6,180 nt of DNA from Deltaproteobacteria bacterium. GTDB taxonomy: Bacteria > Desulfobacterota > Binatia > UBA9968. Positions 6,029-6,180 of the stretch are shown here, in pieces. Position 1 is the stretch's first letter. Each line of letters begins with the position of its first letter. Position numbers and translations under genes: made by a program. The notes below the pieces were generated by a model that was not told the DNA's origin, did no database searches, and saw nothing but the letters and a program-made list of their open reading frames with translations. The stretch is from contig JAHFAP010000083.1 of assembly GCA_023250495.1 (NCBI GenBank), positions 5,605-11,784 of the forward strand, in the 5' to 3' direction.

Positions 6029-6050
6029 AGAGGAAACTGCTCCTCTTTAG
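6029..6050 (+). terminator. Weak candidate terminator hairpin after the M24 gene
   Basis: AGAGGA (6029-6034) pairs perfectly with TCCTCT (6041-6046) around a 6-nt loop and runs into TTAG. The stem is short and the T-tract is poor, so intrinsic termination would be weak. Its place 32 nt after the last stop fits the end of a transcription unit. Confidence 0.28.
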
Positions 6051-6051
6051 C

Positions 6052-6125
6052 TGTCATTCTGAGGCGAAGCCGAAGAATCTGCAGTAAGGCAACCGCGAGA
6101 TCCTTCGCTTTCGCTCAGGATGACA
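6052..6125. repeat. Imperfect palindromic intergenic repeat (REP-like)
   Basis: The left arm (6052-6080) begins TGTCATTCTGAGG and ends AGAATCT. The right arm (6098-6125) begins AGATCCTTCGC and ends AGGATGACA. The reverse complement of the right arm matches the left arm at 24 of 28 aligned positions, with one extra base on the left. The loop is 17 nt (6081-6097). Repeats with TGTCATTCTGAG/CTCAGGATGACA ends are, from memory, scattered in many copies through genomes of uncultured soil and groundwater bacteria. It could act in mRNA 3'-end protection or transcription arrest, or be a nonautonomous mobile repeat. Only one copy is present in this window. Confidence 0.75.
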
Positions 6126-6156
6126 AAAAGCATAGAAGTTAAGGTCCAAGTCGGCC

Positions 6157-6180
6157 ATGGCATTGCTGCTCACGCGCCAG
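6157..6180 (+). CDS. Possible start of a next gene, cut off by the window
   Basis: An ATG at 6157 opens a frame of eight codons (MALLLTRQ) that runs off the window. AAGGT at 6141-6145 is a weak ribosome site 11 nt upstream. The position just after an intergenic repeat and the hydrophobic N-terminus fit a real start. The first residues are reminiscent of ornithine cyclodeaminase/mu-crystallin family starts, but eight residues cannot support an assignment. Confidence 0.3.

Larger units (their letters stand above)
5997..6156 (+). other. Noncoding region after the cluster
   Basis: I see no gene in these 160 bp. They contain a short hairpin (6029-6046) and then a long imperfect palindrome (6052-6125), followed by a short A-rich stretch that leads to a possible new start codon at 6157. 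Confidence 0.6.

Noticed and set aside
6052..6125. CRISPR repeat or insertion-sequence end
   Set aside because: There is only one copy, no regularly spaced repeats, no transposase and no visible target duplication.

Overview
The window is a GC-rich bacterial segment in which every recognisable gene lies on the + strand. It holds six clear protein genes plus the possible first codons of a seventh. In order they are: a 5'-truncated peptidase-M24-fold protein (3-1154), an NMT1/THI5-type periplasmic binding protein (1162-2136), a single-domain VOC metalloprotein (2325-2807), a second and unrelated periplasmic binding protein of the AfuA/SBP_bac_6 type (2791-3900), a two-domain VOC protein (3905-4798), and a full-length M24 paralogue of the first gene (4809-5996). 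About 180 bp of noncoding sequence follows, carrying an imperfect palindromic repeat (6052-6125).

Spacing suggests two transcription units or one long one. The first pair is separated by 7 bp. A 188-bp gap (2137-2324) with a plausible sigma70-type promoter follows. The next four genes are tightly coupled: a 17-bp overlap, then gaps of 4 bp and 10 bp. Strong AAGGAGG-type ribosome sites fix the starts at 2325 and 3905. A TAAGGA overlapping the preceding stop fixes the start at 4809.

The set of binding proteins for uptake, VOC enzymes and creatinase/prolidase-fold proteins looks like a small-molecule uptake and catabolism locus. No permease or ATPase gene is in view and the substrate cannot be read from the sequence. 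The most notable feature is that both M24 proteins have lost four of the five metal ligands and two of the catalytic histidines of aminopeptidase P. Both instead share a different set of conserved residues (ExEAKxGGYxAQA, MHxRGLGxDxP, FILKP, GDTVV). This points to a non-peptidase, probably metal-independent M24 subgroup rather than random decay. The two-domain VOC protein also has an unusual split of metal ligands between its halves.

The organism is probably an uncultured environmental bacterium. The abundance of orphan NMT1-like and AfuA-like binding proteins beside VOC and M24 genes, and the type of palindromic repeat, recall soil or groundwater lineages such as Rokubacteria/Methylomirabilota, Binatota-like former Deltaproteobacteria, or Tectomicrobia. 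This placement is from memory of such genomes and is not proven here.
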